Assembly (NCBI RefSeq): GCF_003945345.1
Contig: NZ_AP019308.1
Location: 2,852,001 to 2,916,000 of the forward strand
DNA from: Paenibacillus baekrokdamisoli
GTDB taxonomy: Bacteria > Bacillota > Bacilli > Paenibacillales > Paenibacillaceae
Reading direction: 5' to 3'
DNA length: 64,000 nt
Both the position numbers and the translations under genes were made by a program. The notes under the pieces were generated by a model. It saw nothing but the letters and a program-made list of their open reading frames with translations, ran no database searches and was not told where the DNA came from. This document shows, one piece after another, positions 48,338 to 57,000 of the stretch (position 1 is the stretch's first letter; the number at the start of each line of letters is the position of its first letter).

Positions 48338-48865
48338 TCAGGGCAAGGCGACAATGGACGACTTCAATTTTTCTAATAGTTTTGGTCCAATTCCCTTCAC
48401 ACGGCGTAAATCATCAACGGTGCGGAAAGCTCCATTTTTCTCGCGATCCTCCACAATTGTCCGCGCCTTCACTTCTCCAATGCCTGGTAATGCATCCAGC
48501 TGCTCGGCCGTCGCTTGGTTAATATTCAGTTTCCCATCAGTCTGTCGGGGCTGTTGGGCCTGTTGGGGCTGTTGCCCGTTCTTTTGTTCGTCTTGCGTCC
48601 CTTCCTTTAGTTGTGAGGACTTCTTATCCGCCTCCACTACTATAGAAGATTTATCATTCTCCGCCGCTGATGGCTTCTTTGTTTCTTCTTTTTGTTCAAG
48701 TACAGCAAGCGTCTGTTCCACTTGGCTATTCACAGCCACCCATCCAAGGGGTTCACTAGAAGCGGATGGCCAAAGCGCTATTGTTAACAGGATGACACTT
48801 ACTAAGAGCAGAGCAACAATCAAGATTTGCTGACGATTATTGGCAGCATGATTTCCTTTACGCAT
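48338..48865 (-). CDS. comEA: DNA receptor ComEA (helix-hairpin-helix), short form
   Basis: A 175-residue membrane-anchored DNA-binding protein for transformation. After a short basic N-terminus comes one membrane helix ([19 protein letters not shown]), an acidic to Gln-rich linker ([12 protein letters not shown]) and two helix-hairpin-helix motifs ([17 protein letters not shown] and [15 protein letters not shown]). The SLBB-like oligomerisation domain present in Bacillus and Geobacillus ComEA is not visible. The ATG at 48865 is chosen with GGGAG about 11 nt upstream; earlier ATGs at 48886 and 48895 are possible. Confidence 0.9.
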   Translation of the reverse strand: MRKGNHAANNRQQILIVALLLVSVILLTIALWPSASSEPLGWVAVNSQVEQTLAVLEQKEETKKPSAAENDKSSIVVEADKKSSQLKEGTQDEQKNGQQPQQAQQPRQTDGKLNINQATAEQLDALPGIGEVKARTIVEDREKNGAFRTVDDLRRVKGIGPKLLEKLKSSIVALP

Positions 48866-49106
48866 ATAACGGATATCTCCCTTCATCCCTACCATTCTTA
48901 TTGCTTGAATACCCATTTTCAGTAAAAAGGAGCCCTATTGATAAAATCAGGTCATCTTCGCCATGTTCCCTTGCATAAGATAGTATGAGCAGCATTAACC
49001 ATTATACATTCGCGTATGTTCCTATACTGCGCAGAATGGAATGCGGTCTTTACAACCTGCTTTCATAGCTGCGCTTGATGAATTAGAGCACACAGGAGGG
49101 ATTGCG

Positions 49107-49946
49107 ATGAATGTCGGGTTTATCGGGATTGGAAGCATGGGCAGTTTACTAATTGATGCTTTCATCAGCTCGGGAGCACTCGATCCGAATCAAATAACAG
49201 CCAGCAACCGAACATTTGCAAAAGCAGAAAGTCTAGCCTTGAAATATACAGGCTTACACGCTGTCAAGACCAATCAAGATGCCGCTAGCGGCTGCGACAT
49301 TATCTTCCTCTGCGTGAAGCCGCATGAATATAAAACAGTAATCGACGAGCTTCAGCTGATTTTGGAGCCTCAGCAAATCCTCGTTTCGATTACGAGTCCT
49401 GTCATGCTTGAACAGCTTGAGGGTTGTCTCCCCTGTAAAGTAGCAAAGGTCATTCCAAGCATTACCAACTATATGCATAGTGGTGCTACGCTCTGTATGT
49501 ATGGCGAACGTATGTCTGACGAAGATAAGGCCATTCTGAACCATCTGCTTTCCTTTATTAGCACACCTTTGGCCATTGATGAGCAGCATACTCGAATTGT
49601 TTCTGACCTTTCAAGCTGTGGTCCAGCATTCATGGCTTACCTACTGCAGCGATTCATTGACGCTGCTGTTGAGGAAACTGGTATTCCTCGGGAGCAGGCC
49701 ACTTTAGTGGCAAGTGCGATGTTCTTAGGAACAGGTCAGCTCCTGACAGAAGGCGGTATGACACCGGAAGCATTACAAGCACGCGTAGCTGTTCCCGGAG
49801 GCATTACGGCCAAAGCGTTAACACTGCTGGAGTCTGAGTTAGCTGGCGTATTCAACGCCGTTATTCATGCCACGCATGCCAAGTACCAAGAAGATTTGGA
49901 TCGCGTAGCAGAGGCATTATACGGCAAAGAGGTGAATGGCCCTTAA
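49107..49946 (+). CDS. comER: ComER, pyrroline-5-carboxylate reductase family
   Basis: A 279-residue protein with the N-terminal Rossmann motif VGFIGIGSMGSLLIDAF and the ProC-type dimerisation domain (DLSSCGPAFMAYLLQRF, then VPGGITAKALTLLE). In Bacillus comER lies divergent to comEA, as here; it is linked to sporulation and biofilm signalling rather than to DNA uptake, and is not known to make proline. The ATG at 49107 has GGAGG 7 nt upstream; the frame from 49041 has no ribosome binding site. Confidence 0.9.
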   Translation: MNVGFIGIGSMGSLLIDAFISSGALDPNQITASNRTFAKAESLALKYTGLHAVKTNQDAASGCDIIFLCVKPHEYKTVIDELQLILEPQQILVSITSPVMLEQLEGCLPCKVAKVIPSITNYMHSGATLCMYGERMSDEDKAILNHLLSFISTPLAIDEQHTRIVSDLSSCGPAFMAYLLQRFIDAAVEETGIPREQATLVASAMFLGTGQLLTEGGMTPEALQARVAVPGGITAKALTLLESELAGVFNAVIHATHAKYQEDLDRVAEALYGKEVNGP

Positions 49947-49980
49947 CGCATGCTTTGCGTTAATAAGCCATTCACCTCTT
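49927..49980. terminator. Long hairpin terminator between comER and leuS
   Basis: AAGAGGTGAATGGC (49927-49940) pairs perfectly with GCCATTCACCTCTT (49967-49980), with a second TTAACGCA/TGCGTTAA stem inside. The outer stem includes the end of the comER reading frame. T runs are short on both strands, so strength is uncertain. Confidence 0.7.
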
Positions 49981-50052
49981 CATTTGATACCTCGGCCCCG
50001 TCAAAGAGCCTCCCTTACTAGCCATTCGTCATCGTAATAGAATGTTAGCCTG

Positions 50053-52494
50053 TTAGCCTACTACAATATTGACAAGCTTACCTTTGACAACGATCACTTT
50101 GCGAATCGTTTTACCCGCAATTGCTTCTGCCGTTTTGATAGATTCCTTAGCGATGCTTTCCATTTGAGCTTCATCCGTATCTGCTGCAATTGCAATGCGA
50201 TCGATAATTTTTCCATTTACTTGAACGACGATTTCTACCTCTTGATCGATTGTCCAAGCTTCCTCGAACGTTGGCCAAGCTACATAAGAGATCGACCCCG
50301 TATGACCAAGCTTCGTCCAAAGCTCTTCGGCAATATGCGGAGCAAGTGGAGACAGCATCTGCACGAAATCCCCCATAGCTTGACGCGGCAATGACTCCAA
50401 TTTATAAGCATCATTCACGAAAATCATCAGCTGGCTGATCGCTGTATTAAAGCGCAGGTTCTCATAGTCATCGGTAATTTTCTTAACGGTTCGATTCCAT
50501 GTCCGTTTGAATGATTCCGAAGCCTCACCATCTCCAATTTTCTCGCTAAGCGATCCATTCTCACCGATAAACAGGCGCCATACCCGGCTTAAGAACCGAT
50601 ACATGCCTTCTACACCGTTTGTGTTCCAAGGCTTCGTTGCTTCAAGCGGCCCCATGAACATTTCGTACATACGCAGCGTATCTGCTCCATATACACTCAC
50701 GATATCATCCGGATTAATGACATTACCGCGTGATTTGCTCATTTTCTCATTGTTTGTCCCAAGGATCATCCCTTGGTTAACAAGCTTATGGAAAGGCTCT
50801 TTCGTTGCAACAACACCCAGATCGTAAAGCACTTTATGCCAAAAACGTGCGTAAAGCAAATGCAACACGGCATGCTCTGCTCCGCCAATGTATAAATCAA
50901 CCGGCAGCCACTCTGCCTGCTTTTCTTTGGAACAAATTTCTTGATCATTATGCGGATCGATGAAGCGCAGGTAATACCAGCAGCTTCCTGCCCATTGAGG
51001 CATTGTGTTCGTCTCGCGACGCGCTTTCATACCAGTCTCCGGATCAATCGTCTCGACCCATTCCGTTACATTGGCAAGCGGCGATTCGCCTGTACCTGAT
51101 GGTGTAATTTCTTCAACATCAGGCAGCAATAGTGGCAGCTGCTCGAATGGAACGGGCTTCATCGTACCGTCTTCCAGATGGAGAATTGGAATCGGCTCAC
51201 CCCAGTAACGCTGACGGCTGAACAACCAGTCGCGCAGGCGATACGTGATTTTGCCTTGGCCCTTGCCGCTCTCGTCCAGCCATTCAATCATACGCGCAAT
51301 TCCGTCCTGATTGTTAAGACCATTCAAGAACTCGGAGTTAACATGAGGACCATCACCAGCATACGCTTCAGCTGTAACATCGCCGCCTTGAACCACTTCA
51401 ACAATCGGCAGATCAAATTGCTTGGCAAATTCCCAGTCACGCTGATCATGACCTGGTACAGCCATAATCGCTCCTGTACCGTATCCGGCAAGAACATAAT
51501 CGGCAATCCATATAGGGACTAAGGCTCCACTTACGGGATTCACCGCATAAGCGCCCGTGAATACGCCGCTTTTATCCTTAGCAAGATCTGTACGCTCGAG
51601 ATCACTCTTACGCGCTGCTGTTTCTTGATAAGCTTCAACTGCAGCCTTTTGCTCCGATGTGGCAATACGTGCTACCAATTCATGCTCTGGTGCCAGTACG
51701 CAATACGATGCACCAAACAAGGTATCTGGACGTGTAGTGAAGACAACAAGAGCATCCTCATGACCATCGATGGCGAACGTTACTTCAGCGCCCTTCGATT
51801 TGCCAATCCAGTTACGCTGCATGTCTTTGATGCTTTCCGTCCAATCCAGGTCCTCAAGATCGTCCAGCAAACGCTCCGCATATTCGGTAATTCTCAGCAC
51901 CCATTGACGCATTGGCTTACGGACAACCGGGTGATTACCGCGCTCACTTAGACCATTAATAACCTCTTCATTGGCAAGCACCGTTCCAAGCGCCGGACAC
52001 CAGTTAACAGGCACTTCAGCCACATAAGCTAGCCCTTTATTGTAAAGCTGGATGAAAATCCACTGTGTCCATTTATAATAATCCGGATCTGTTGTACTAA
52101 ATTCACGGTCCCAATCGTACGAGAAACCAAGTGATTTGATTTGACGACGGAAATTATCTATGTTCGTAAAGGTAATGTCACGTGGATGCTCACCCGTATT
52201 AAGAGCATGCTGCTCCGCTGGAAGTCCAAAAGCATCCCAGCCCATTGGGTGAAGTACATTATAGCCGCGCATTCTCTTAAAACGGGAGACGATATCCGTT
52301 GCTGTGTAGCCTTCTGGATGGCCAACATGCAAGCCAGCTCCTGACGGATAAGGGAACATATCTAACGCGTAAAATTTCGGTTTACCCGCATCTTCCGTAG
52401 TTTTGAAAGTCTTATTCTCATCCCAGAATCCCTGCCATTTGGGTTCGATGACTAATGGATTGTAGCCTTGCTGCTCTTGCTTTTCTTCTGCCAT
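50053..52494 (-). CDS. leuS: Leucine--tRNA ligase
   Basis: An 813-residue class I aminoacyl-tRNA synthetase charging tRNA-Leu. The HIGH-type motif is [17 protein letters not shown] (about residues 48-64), the KMSKS loop [16 protein letters not shown], and the editing domain (about residues 220-420) has [13 protein letters not shown]. The ATG at 52494 is chosen with AGGAGG 10 nt upstream, rather than the frame start at 52557 inside the leader repeats. Expression should be controlled by the Leu T-box in its roughly 740-nt leader. Confidence 0.97.
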   Translation of the reverse strand: MAEEKQEQQGYNPLVIEPKWQGFWDENKTFKTTEDAGKPKFYALDMFPYPSGAGLHVGHPEGYTATDIVSRFKRMRGYNVLHPMGWDAFGLPAEQHALNTGEHPRDITFTNIDNFRRQIKSLGFSYDWDREFSTTDPDYYKWTQWIFIQLYNKGLAYVAEVPVNWCPALGTVLANEEVINGLSERGNHPVVRKPMRQWVLRITEYAERLLDDLEDLDWTESIKDMQRNWIGKSKGAEVTFAIDGHEDALVVFTTRPDTLFGASYCVLAPEHELVARIATSEQKAAVEAYQETAARKSDLERTDLAKDKSGVFTGAYAVNPVSGALVPIWIADYVLAGYGTGAIMAVPGHDQRDWEFAKQFDLPIVEVVQGGDVTAEAYAGDGPHVNSEFLNGLNNQDGIARMIEWLDESGKGQGKITYRLRDWLFSRQRYWGEPIPILHLEDGTMKPVPFEQLPLLLPDVEEITPSGTGESPLANVTEWVETIDPETGMKARRETNTMPQWAGSCWYYLRFIDPHNDQEICSKEKQAEWLPVDLYIGGAEHAVLHLLYARFWHKVLYDLGVVATKEPFHKLVNQGMILGTNNEKMSKSRGNVINPDDIVSVYGADTLRMYEMFMGPLEATKPWNTNGVEGMYRFLSRVWRLFIGENGSLSEKIGDGEASESFKRTWNRTVKKITDDYENLRFNTAISQLMIFVNDAYKLESLPRQAMGDFVQMLSPLAPHIAEELWTKLGHTGSISYVAWPTFEEAWTIDQEVEIVVQVNGKIIDRIAIAADTDEAQMESIAKESIKTAEAIAGKTIRKVIVVKGKLVNIVVG

Positions 52495-52510
52495 TTTGAT
52501 AATTCCTCCT

Positions 52511-52767
52511 AAAGGATTTTGCGTGGTTCTACCCAATTCAGCCGAGTTATTCGGCATATTAGAGCAAAAACCACTTCGAAAGCATAAGCTAAAGGATTTT
52601 GCGTGGTTCTACCCAATTCAGCCGAGTTATTCGGCATATTAGAGCAAAAACCACTTCGAAAGCATAAGCTTAGGATTTTGCGTGGTTCTACCCAATTCAG
52701 CCGAGTTATTCGTCATATTGGAGCAAAAACCACTTCGAAAGCATATACTTAGGATTTTGCGTGGTTC
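52511..52767 (-). repeat. Three tandem 80-bp leader units (plus a partial fourth) before leuS
   Basis: Units lie at 52511-52590, 52591-52670 and 52671-52750, and a 17-bp start of a fourth at 52751-52767. The first two are identical; the third differs at a handful of bases. On the minus strand each begins AGCTTATGCTTTCGAAG and contains the hairpin GCCGA-ATAAC-TCGGC inside a longer GTGGTTTT/AGAACCAC stem. The opening 17 nt are shared with the dnaK leader, and the most downstream unit ends at the leuS AGGAGG. Confidence 0.9.
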
Positions 52768-52768
52768 C

Positions 52769-52793
52769 CACTCCCTGATTAATTAGGGAGTCG
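52769..52793. other. Hairpin between T-box and the tandem units
   Basis: ACTCCCT (52771-52777) pairs with AGGGAGT (52786-52792) around an 8-nt loop, directly after the T-box terminator. No T run follows on the minus strand. Confidence 0.5.
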
Positions 52794-52800
52794 CCTGAAG

Positions 52801-53083
52801 CGCACATAAAAAAACTCCCGCCCCCAGCGTAAACGCTAGGGACGAGAGTATTATACTCCCGTGGTACCACCCTAGTTAGCAGAAGCATTCTTTGCCCGCT
52901 GCTCACTCAAGTCCCTTAACGCGGGCTATACGGCACGCTTAACTTAAAGAAACGGTCGGATTGAACGTCTCTGTAAGGTTCACATGCGGCTCCAAGGCGA
53001 GTTCGATTCTATGCTTGACCGGCTTGCACCAACCGCCGGCTCTCTGTTCAAGCGATAAGAAACTACTGCTCCTCTTCTACGCC
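52801..53083 (-). ncRNA. T-box riboswitch (leucine, CTC specifier) controlling leuS
   Basis: On the minus strand the T-box antiterminator sequence AGGGTGGTACCACGG lies at 52859-52873. It is followed by the terminator ACTCTCGTCCCTAGCG / CGCTGGGGGCGGGAGT with seven T (52808-52850). Upstream is the Stem I region with the specifier-loop triplet CTC (52999-53001, in GAACTCGCC), a leucine codon that agrees with leuS. Uncharged tRNA-Leu would bind and allow transcription into leuS. Confidence 0.93.
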
Positions 53084-53189
53084 ACAAGAAGAAACGGCTA
53101 GCGCCGTCCTTGGCGGCGAAGCAAGTTTCTTCCCTCTGAAATATAAGCAAAGTATAGAGGAAACTTATACTTTCTTATATTTTAAAAAG
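53084..53189. repeat. 106-bp dispersed two-hairpin repeat, copy 2 (in the leuS leader)
   Basis: Nearly identical to 37435-37540 (about four differences). It lies between the leuS promoter and the T-box, so it would be part of the leuS transcript. The 802-bp stretch 52495-53296 holds, right to left, the promoter, this repeat, the T-box and the tandem units, and no gene. Confidence 0.85.
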
Positions 53190-53238
53190 AAAGGCAAAAT
53201 GCCTATTCATTCGATCTAAAACAAAAATGATTAGTTCG

Positions 53239-53268
53239 ATTATAATGAAGGTACCTGCTGCATGTCAA
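53239..53268 (-). promoter_or_regulatory. Consensus sigma-A promoter of leuS
   Basis: Minus strand: TTGACA (53263-53268), 18-bp spacer, TATAAT (53239-53244); both boxes are perfect. It is the strongest-looking promoter in the window, fitting a gene whose output is set later by T-box termination. Confidence 0.85.
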
Positions 53269-53296
53269 GCGGCCAATGAACGCACCAGCTGCTCCT

Positions 53297-54070
53297 TTAC
53301 TTCACTGCCGCAAAGAAGAGTCGCTCCGTATTCCCGTCTGGCGCTTCTAGCTTGAAATCTCCGAACGAATCTATTCGACTAAAGCCAGCCCTCGTTAGCG
53401 CGCCCCGAATCCAAGCTGGATCATACGCACGCTGTACATGAACCTCTTCAATTCGTGTGAAGTTCTCCTGCTTGCGTTCCCCTTCTCTTGCAAAAATCGT
53501 CAGTCGATGCTCGATCTCCATTCGTTCTGCATCAAAATCACAGGTCCATATGTAAGCAACATCTCGCTCATCAAGCACAAAAGGCTGCGTATCCGCATAT
53601 CGCTCAAGGGTCTTGGGTGGATGAACATCGAATAAAAAAACGCCCCCAGGCCTAAGCCCATGATAGGTTGCACGAAACGCAGCTTCAACATCCTCTTCTT
53701 CTGTTAAATAGTTCACACAATCACAGAAAGAAATGACGGTATCGACAGGCTCCGGCAATTCCCAGGCACACATATCCTGCTGCAGCCAACGAATTGAACC
53801 GATATTCGAACGGGTGGCCTGCTGCGGGGACTCCTCCCATTTATTTCGACCAATCGTTAACATGTCAGCGGATAAATCAATACCAAATACTTCGAAACCA
53901 GAACGAGCGAGCGGTATAGCTAGACTGCCTGTACCGCAGCCGAGATCAACAACCGTCTTGGGAATACCGTATCGCTCCCAGCTTTCCTGAGCAAATCGGA
54001 GCCAATCTGGGTACGGCATATCTTCCATAAGCCGATCGTATACGGAGGCAAATTGCCGATAAGCACGCAT
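53297..54070 (-). CDS. Class I SAM-dependent methyltransferase, YqeM-like
   Basis: A 257-residue methyltransferase with the SAM motif VVDLGCGTGSLAIPLA (about residues 41-56), the acidic FGIDLSADML and the post-motif VISFCDCVNYL. In Bacillus yqeM is the last gene of the yqeG-yqeM operon before comER/comEA; the same place here supports the name. The substrate is unknown. GAGGGG precedes the ATG. leuS has been placed between it and comER. Confidence 0.85.
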   Translation of the reverse strand: MRAYRQFASVYDRLMEDMPYPDWLRFAQESWERYGIPKTVVDLGCGTGSLAIPLARSGFEVFGIDLSADMLTIGRNKWEESPQQATRSNIGSIRWLQQDMCAWELPEPVDTVISFCDCVNYLTEEEDVEAAFRATYHGLRPGGVFLFDVHPPKTLERYADTQPFVLDERDVAYIWTCDFDAERMEIEHRLTIFAREGERKQENFTRIEEVHVQRAYDPAWIRGALTRAGFSRIDSFGDFKLEAPDGNTERLFFAAVK

Positions 54071-54151
54071 CTATTCCCCTCGTTTCAAAAAGTATTGCGC
54101 AAGCGAAACTCATTTCCTGAGTATCCGCTGCTTCTTGATGGCGCAGAAGCT

Positions 54152-55108
54152 TTACTCTTTCTCTTGCGATCCTACTTGTTCATCTACCGCTACTTCACTT
54201 GCTTCAGCTGCATCCGTTCCTGCTTGATGCTCTGGATTAAGCTTGGTCCAGCTTCCTTCTTGCGTTACGATTCCTTCACGCATAAGCTTACCAATAGCGC
54301 GTTTGAATGCACCTTTGCTAATGCCGAATTTCTGCTTAATTGTATCTGCCTGCGTTTCATCTGAATAAGGCATCGCACCGCCTGGACGCTCTCGCAGAAA
54401 GGCCAGAATACGGTCGGAATCTTCGAGACGACCTACTTCCTTACGTTGATTCATAGATAGATTGACACGGCCATCCTCACGAACAAAGGTAACACGAGCA
54501 CGAACTCTTTCACCTAGGCGCAGCAGTCTTGTCCGATCTTCGGCGGGAATGAAGCCATAGGCCCCAAAACCAAGCACCCCTCCATCAATCATAATGAATG
54601 AGCCGATCTTAAGTGTTTTGGTTACCCAGCCTTCAACCCATGTATTATGCCAGGAGCTCGGTGCCCGAAAAGCAAGCTCAGACAATTCTTCCTCAAAGGC
54701 TACTTTGGCAACGAGTCGACCTATTTTGTCCTGCGCTAAAATAACATGAACCTCATCACCGCGCTTCGGTCTTAGCTCCTTCAGTTCAGGCTGCTCGGAT
54801 AGAGGCAGCAGCAGCTGCCTCCCTAAGCCCATCTCCAGAAAAGCGCCAATTCGCGGATGAATATCCGCAATCGCAAGGCGAGCCACTTCTCCCAGCATAA
54901 TGAGCGGAGTTTTCATTGTCGCCGCAATACGATCCTCGGAGTCAAAGAAAATAAACACATCATATTCTTCTCCAACCTTAGGACGATGGCCAACAATCTC
55001 CGTATAATGCATCAGTACTTCCGATTCCCCATCGGTTAGAAAGTAGCCATAAGGAGACACTTCACGTGCCAGCTTTAGCTTCTGAATCGTACCTGGAATC
55101 AAAGTCAT
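54152..55108 (-). CDS. S1-domain RNA-binding protein, CvfB/YitL family
   Basis: A 318-residue protein with several S1-like beta-barrels (an N-terminal one at LAREVSPYGYFLTDGESEVL, and KIGSFIMIDGGVLGFGAYGFIPAEDR in two adjoining segments) and a C-terminal winged helix (TIKQKFGISKGAFKRAIGKL). In Staphylococcus CvfB affects virulence gene expression and binds RNA. The ATG at 55108 overlaps the rsfS stop as ATGA, which is preferred to the frame start at 55138. Its insertion between rsfS and the methyltransferase gene differs from Bacillus, where yitL is elsewhere. Confidence 0.9.
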   Translation of the reverse strand: MTLIPGTIQKLKLAREVSPYGYFLTDGESEVLMHYTEIVGHRPKVGEEYDVFIFFDSEDRIAATMKTPLIMLGEVARLAIADIHPRIGAFLEMGLGRQLLLPLSEQPELKELRPKRGDEVHVILAQDKIGRLVAKVAFEEELSELAFRAPSSWHNTWVEGWVTKTLKIGSFIMIDGGVLGFGAYGFIPAEDRTRLLRLGERVRARVTFVREDGRVNLSMNQRKEVGRLEDSDRILAFLRERPGGAMPYSDETQADTIKQKFGISKGAFKRAIGKLMREGIVTQEGSWTKLNPEHQAGTDAAEASEVAVDEQVGSQEKE

Positions 55109-55452
55109 GCGAATTCCACAACCTTCGCGTCGGACCACAGACGTTCGATGTTGTAATATTCACGTTCTTCGCGGTGGAATACATGAACAACGACATCCCC
55201 AATATCAACTAAGACCCATCTTCCGGAGTCCATGCCTTCAATACCGCGCACTCGAACGCCGCTCGCTTCGGCTTGTTTGCGAATTTCAGTCGTAATGGCT
55301 TGTACCTGTGTATCCGAATTACCATGACAAATAACAAAATAGTCCGCAACCAGCGAAATACCTGTTAAATGAAGGGCTATGATATCATGGGCTTTCTTGT
55401 CCTCTGCTGCTGCTACTACTATACGCATTAATTTTTCTGGTGCTACTGTCAT
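55105..55452 (-). CDS. rsfS: Ribosomal silencing factor RsfS
   Basis: A 115-residue protein that binds uL14 on the 50S subunit and blocks 30S joining in starved cells. The family core is seen in DIIALHLTGISLVADYFVIC and the C-terminal DSGRWVLVDIGDVVVHVFH followed by EREYYNIERLW. It overlaps yqeK by 4 nt upstream and cvfB by 4 nt downstream, so all three are coupled. Confidence 0.95.
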   Translation of the reverse strand: MTVAPEKLMRIVVAAAEDKKAHDIIALHLTGISLVADYFVICHGNSDTQVQAITTEIRKQAEASGVRVRGIEGMDSGRWVLVDIGDVVVHVFHREEREYYNIERLWSDAKVVEFA

Positions 55453-56024
55453 TGCTCAGCCTCCCGTATAACTGCTAATAAATCATTTCGTGCCGCTACT
55501 GTAAGCGGAAAAATTCGTTTACCCTGCTCCAGCAAATACGATATCGTGGAATCAAAGCCAGCAATCAGCGCTTTCTCTAAACTATGCTCGGCTAATTCCC
55601 GTATTTTATGCACCCCTGGAAAATCACGTCCTGGCTCCATATAATCCGCTAGGCAGACGACTTTATCCATCTGCGTCATCCCTACACGCCCAGAAGTATG
55701 GAACCTTATCGCATCTAAAACTTCTATGTCCTTCACTGCGAATTGATGCTCGGCAACAAATGCACCAACCGGTGCATGCCAGAGTTCCTTATCGAATTCT
55801 AGCAATTCTGCAGGCAGCCCTTCCTCGCGAATAATCGTCTCCATCCGTGAGGTTTTCCAATACTTCGCTACATCATGCAAAATAGCTGCTTGCTCCGCCC
55901 GATCTGGATCCTCTCCGAATCGCTTAGCAAGAATAATGGATGTCTCCATAACGCCCATGGTATGAATCCATCTACGTTCGGGCATTTCTGCACGAACTGC
56001 TTCAATCATTGCCTCACGATTCAT
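55449..56024 (-). CDS. yqeK: HD-domain hydrolase YqeK (bis(5'-nucleosyl)-tetraphosphatase, symmetrical)
   Basis: A 191-residue HD phosphohydrolase; Bacillus YqeK splits Ap4A into two ADP. Metal-binding residues lie in RRWIHTMGVME (His), AAILHDVAKYWK (HD), LWHAPVGAFVA (His) and the later ADYMEPGRDF (Asp). It overlaps nadD by 11 nt and rsfS by 4 nt. Confidence 0.93.
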   Translation of the reverse strand: MNREAMIEAVRAEMPERRWIHTMGVMETSIILAKRFGEDPDRAEQAAILHDVAKYWKTSRMETIIREEGLPAELLEFDKELWHAPVGAFVAEHQFAVKDIEVLDAIRFHTSGRVGMTQMDKVVCLADYMEPGRDFPGVHKIRELAEHSLEKALIAGFDSTISYLLEQGKRIFPLTVAARNDLLAVIREAEQ

Positions 56025-56610
56025 ATAGACGATTCCTTTTTATAAATGAATATACTTTCTCCGGCACGAGGAAACGAATGGAACGCCCTTCGCTAACCCG
56101 GCGACGAATGTCAGTGGAAGAAATTTCGATAAGCGGCATTTCAATGACCGTTAATCGATTGGCAATAAAAGAAGGCAGCAGAGAAGTATCAATCGGCTCA
56201 CCTGGCCGTTCAACACCGATAAAGCGGACTAGCTGCGCCAGTTCTTCGATTAAATGCCATTGTGGCAAATCATTCACACGGTCTGAGCCGATAATGAAAC
56301 TGAACTCGCGGTCCGGATAAGCAGCCTGAAGCGATCGGATCGAATCGATGGAAAAGCTTGTTCCGCCACGTTCCAATTCCACATCCATAGCGCGAAAATG
56401 AGGTTGAAAATCAATGGCACGGTATACCATTTCCAGCCGCTGCGAGCCATCTGCGCCAGGTTCATTGTCCTTGAGCGGGGGATGAAAGGAAGGGATGAAC
56501 CATACCTCATCTAAACCGCATGCCTCACGCGCCGTTTCGGCAGCTAGCAAATGGCCATAATGAATCGGGTCGAACGTGCCGCCCATGAATCCAACTTTAA
56601 TCAAATTCAT
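56014..56610 (-). CDS. nadD: Nicotinate-nucleotide adenylyltransferase
   Basis: A 198-residue enzyme that makes deamido-NAD from nicotinate mononucleotide and ATP. The nucleotidyltransferase signature GGTFDPIHYGHL is at residues 10-21 and the second motif ISSTDIRRRV near 170. The ATG at 56610 lies only 3 nt after AGGAG; a TTG two codons later would have better spacing, so the start is a little uncertain. Confidence 0.96.
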   Translation of the reverse strand: MNLIKVGFMGGTFDPIHYGHLLAAETAREACGLDEVWFIPSFHPPLKDNEPGADGSQRLEMVYRAIDFQPHFRAMDVELERGGTSFSIDSIRSLQAAYPDREFSFIIGSDRVNDLPQWHLIEELAQLVRFIGVERPGEPIDTSLLPSFIANRLTVIEMPLIEISSTDIRRRVSEGRSIRFLVPEKVYSFIKRNRLYES

Positions 56611-56673
56611 CCACTCCTACTCTGCTATGAGCTAATTATTCATTTATCACTATCCAGCACAATCAAAATCAAT

Positions 56674-56970
56674 CTATTTCCTAGGAAGCTCTATCGTTTT
56701 GTGATCCTTTGATTCTTTGTAGAGCACGATCGTTTTGCCAATGACTTGGACAAGCTCAGAGCCTGACTCCTCAGCTACCCATGCGCCTACTTCCTTCGGA
56801 TCATCCATACAGTTATTCAGCACGGATACTTTAATCAATTCGCGTACTTCGATAGCCTCTACAATGTGTTTAACCAGGTTATCGTTCGTGCCGCCTTTGC
56901 CCACTTGAAAAATCGGGTTTAAATGATGCGCCAATGCACGCAGATGTCTCTTTTGTTTGCCTGTTAACAT
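56674..56970 (-). CDS. yhbY: YhbY family RNA-binding protein (CRM domain)
   Basis: A 98-residue protein consisting of one CRM/YhbY domain: LTGKQKRHLRALAHHLNPIF at the start and GKGGTNDNLVKHI, the GxxG RNA-contact loop, then ELVQVIGKTIVLYK. It associates with pre-50S ribosomes. In Bacillus the equivalent is yqeI, in the same place between aroE and nadD. Confidence 0.94.
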   Translation of the reverse strand: MLTGKQKRHLRALAHHLNPIFQVGKGGTNDNLVKHIVEAIEVRELIKVSVLNNCMDDPKEVGAWVAEESGSELVQVIGKTIVLYKESKDHKTIELPRK

Positions 56971-57000
56971 ATTCCTGTTTCCTTCTTTCGTTTCATCAAA

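Noticed and set aside
48866..49106. ComK box in the comEA/comER intergenic region
   Set aside because: I looked for paired AAAA-N5-TTTT motifs with helical spacing and saw none.
52511..52767. Possible CRISPR array
   Set aside because: The 80-bp units are directly adjacent without unique spacers, only three in number, and no cas genes are near. They fit tandem duplication of a leader.
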